Below, one piece after another: positions 63,359 to 64,000 of a stretch of DNA of 64,000 nt. A program made the translations under genes and the position numbers. This stretch comes from Flavisolibacter amylovorans (GTDB taxonomy: Bacteria; Bacteroidota; Bacteroidia; Chitinophagales; Chitinophagaceae): assembly GCF_039541815.1 (NCBI RefSeq), contig NZ_BAABGY010000011.1, forward strand, positions 186,001 through 250,000. The letters run 5' to 3'. How positions within the stretch are numbered: position 1 is the first letter of the stretch; the number at the start of each line of letters is the position of its first letter. The notes below the pieces were generated by a model. That model had not been told where the DNA came from. It did not search any database and worked only from the letters and a program-made list of their open reading frames with translations.

Positions 63359-63745
63359 ATGAGATCGATCCTGATCGCCGGCGCCCTGCTGGCCGCACCC
63401 GCCGCTTTCGGCCAGAAGACCATCTCCATCGACTCGGCCGCCGCCTATGCCGGCCAGCACGTGCAGTTCTGCGCGCCGCCGGCCTCTTCCCGTTATTTCG
63501 TACAGATGGACGGAAAGCCGACGCTCCTGTTCTTCGGTAAGCCCTACCCCAACCATGTGCTTTCGGTGGTGATCTGGGAGAAGGACCGGAAGAATTTCAG
63601 CCAGCCCGTTGAGCTGCTGTTCGGCGCGGGCATGGGACCTGTGTGCGTCAACGGCACCGTGAAAATGGTGGAAGGCCGCCCACAGATCGAGGTGACCAGC
63701 CCGAAAGGCATCGGCATCAAGGAAGAGGAGGAAGAGCAGGAATAG
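63359..63745 (+). CDS. Secreted OB-fold-like protein (128 aa)
   Basis: ATG at 63359, signal peptide MRSILIAGALLAAPAAFG. Strands typical of the bacterial OB fold: AAAYAGQHVQFCAPPASSR, LLFFGKPYPNHVLSVVIWEKDR, CVNGTVKMVEGRPQIEV. Ends in a run of Glu. Small periplasmic OB proteins bind oligosaccharide or nucleic acid; role here unknown. Confidence 0.75.
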   Translation: MRSILIAGALLAAPAAFGQKTISIDSAAAYAGQHVQFCAPPASSRYFVQMDGKPTLLFFGKPYPNHVLSVVIWEKDRKNFSQPVELLFGAGMGPVCVNGTVKMVEGRPQIEVTSPKGIGIKEEEEEQE

Positions 63746-63768
63746 CGAATATCGAACATGGAACCGTA

Positions 63769-63787
63769 AAGACGCATTCACATGCGT
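63769..63787. terminator. Small hairpin between convergent genes
   Basis: GACGCA, loop, TGCGTC; short and without a good T-run. Confidence 0.3.
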
Positions 63788-63833
63788 CTCCTGCGTCCGG
63801 ATGTAACCGACCGGGAAGAGGTTCCGCCACGGG

Positions 63834-64000
63834 TCAGGCCACGCGCCGGATATAGACGCGCTCCGGCAGGTCGCCGAATACGAACAGGGTAACATCGCAA
63901 AGCCAGAGCTCCTGGTCGATGCGGCGGCCTTCAAAGGCTTCCATCACATAATCGCCGCCGCCGGTTTCGGGGGCGCACACCCGCAGCAGCCGCAGCTCGT
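63834..64000 (-). CDS. Unidentified protein, C-terminal part (5' end off window)
   Basis: About 54 residues visible, ending at a TGA at 63836-63834: ELRLLRVCAPETGGGDYVME, then LWLCDVTLFVFGDLPERVY. The frame is open to the right edge. No family can be assigned. Confidence 0.6.
   Translation of the reverse strand, partial: ELRLLRVCAPETGGGDYVMEAFEGRRIDQELWLCDVTLFVFGDLPERVYIRRVA

Overview
The window comes from a GC-rich (about 60% by eye) member of the Bacteroidota, most likely Chitinophagaceae. The lineage call rests on several things seen in the sequence. There are two type IX secretion system (T9SS) cargo proteins, one with a type A sorting domain and one with a gliding-motility type C-terminal domain. 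There is a PorP/SprF gene, a GLPGLI protein, a TonB-type outer-membrane barrel, LytTR signalling, many lipoproteins with a Cys near residue 20, few Shine-Dalgarno sites, and promoters of the TTG / TAnnTTTG type. I recognised no rRNA, tRNA, prophage, IS transposase or CRISPR array. The genus was not determined.

Layout. 1-10.7 kb: cupin and secreted hydrolase-like genes, a TonB-type barrel, a T9SS-secreted M43 metalloprotease, two small secreted or unknown genes and a GLPGLI protein. 10.9-18.7 kb: an OmpR-type two-component pair, a DUF559 nuclease cassette, an AsmA-like protein, NagA, a membrane protein, a DUF72 protein and a very acidic protein. 19-30.8 kb: CYTH protein, OmpA-like lipoprotein, YkuD_2 transpeptidase, AI-2E exporter, a large GATC-rich repeat array, MATE pump, SMUG2-like glycosylase, APC permease, a four-helix-bundle gene, a DRGH nuclease and a lipoprotein. 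30.8-42.6 kb: two paralogous secreted proteins, a LytTR two-component system, a DUF5694 protein, a second DUF559 cassette, an RNA helicase, two stand-alone receiver proteins, an AraC regulator and a membrane protein. 42.8-51 kb: RmuC, rhomboid protease, SRPBCC protein, L,D-transpeptidase, a possible structured RNA, a CHAT/caspase-like protein, a YqaE protein and dipeptidase E. 51.4-64 kb: a three-gene T9SS operon (13-repeat adhesin, PorP/SprF, OmpA), small lipoproteins, a TM2 protein, a DPP-IV-type peptidase and an OB-fold protein.

Most genes are housekeeping, envelope or signalling genes typical of the group. Envelope functions dominate: peptidoglycan L,D-transpeptidases, OmpA proteins, T9SS cargo and its outer-membrane partner, and secreted peptidases.

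The most unusual content lies between and across genes. (1) A 14-bp palindrome-like word, YYGTAKNNMTACRR, occurs about 15 times, in coding and non-coding DNA and in different reading frames. (2) Two DUF559 nuclease genes are each bracketed by long GC-rich palindromes that also occur alone at stop codons elsewhere, suggesting a selfish cassette with a scattered repeat family. (3) Most of the longer convergent junctions are built from short tandem words in inverted orientation, often around a terminator and often running into a stop codon. (4) A GATC-rich array combines 147-bp and 87-bp tandem units. All repeat positions were read by eye and may be incomplete.
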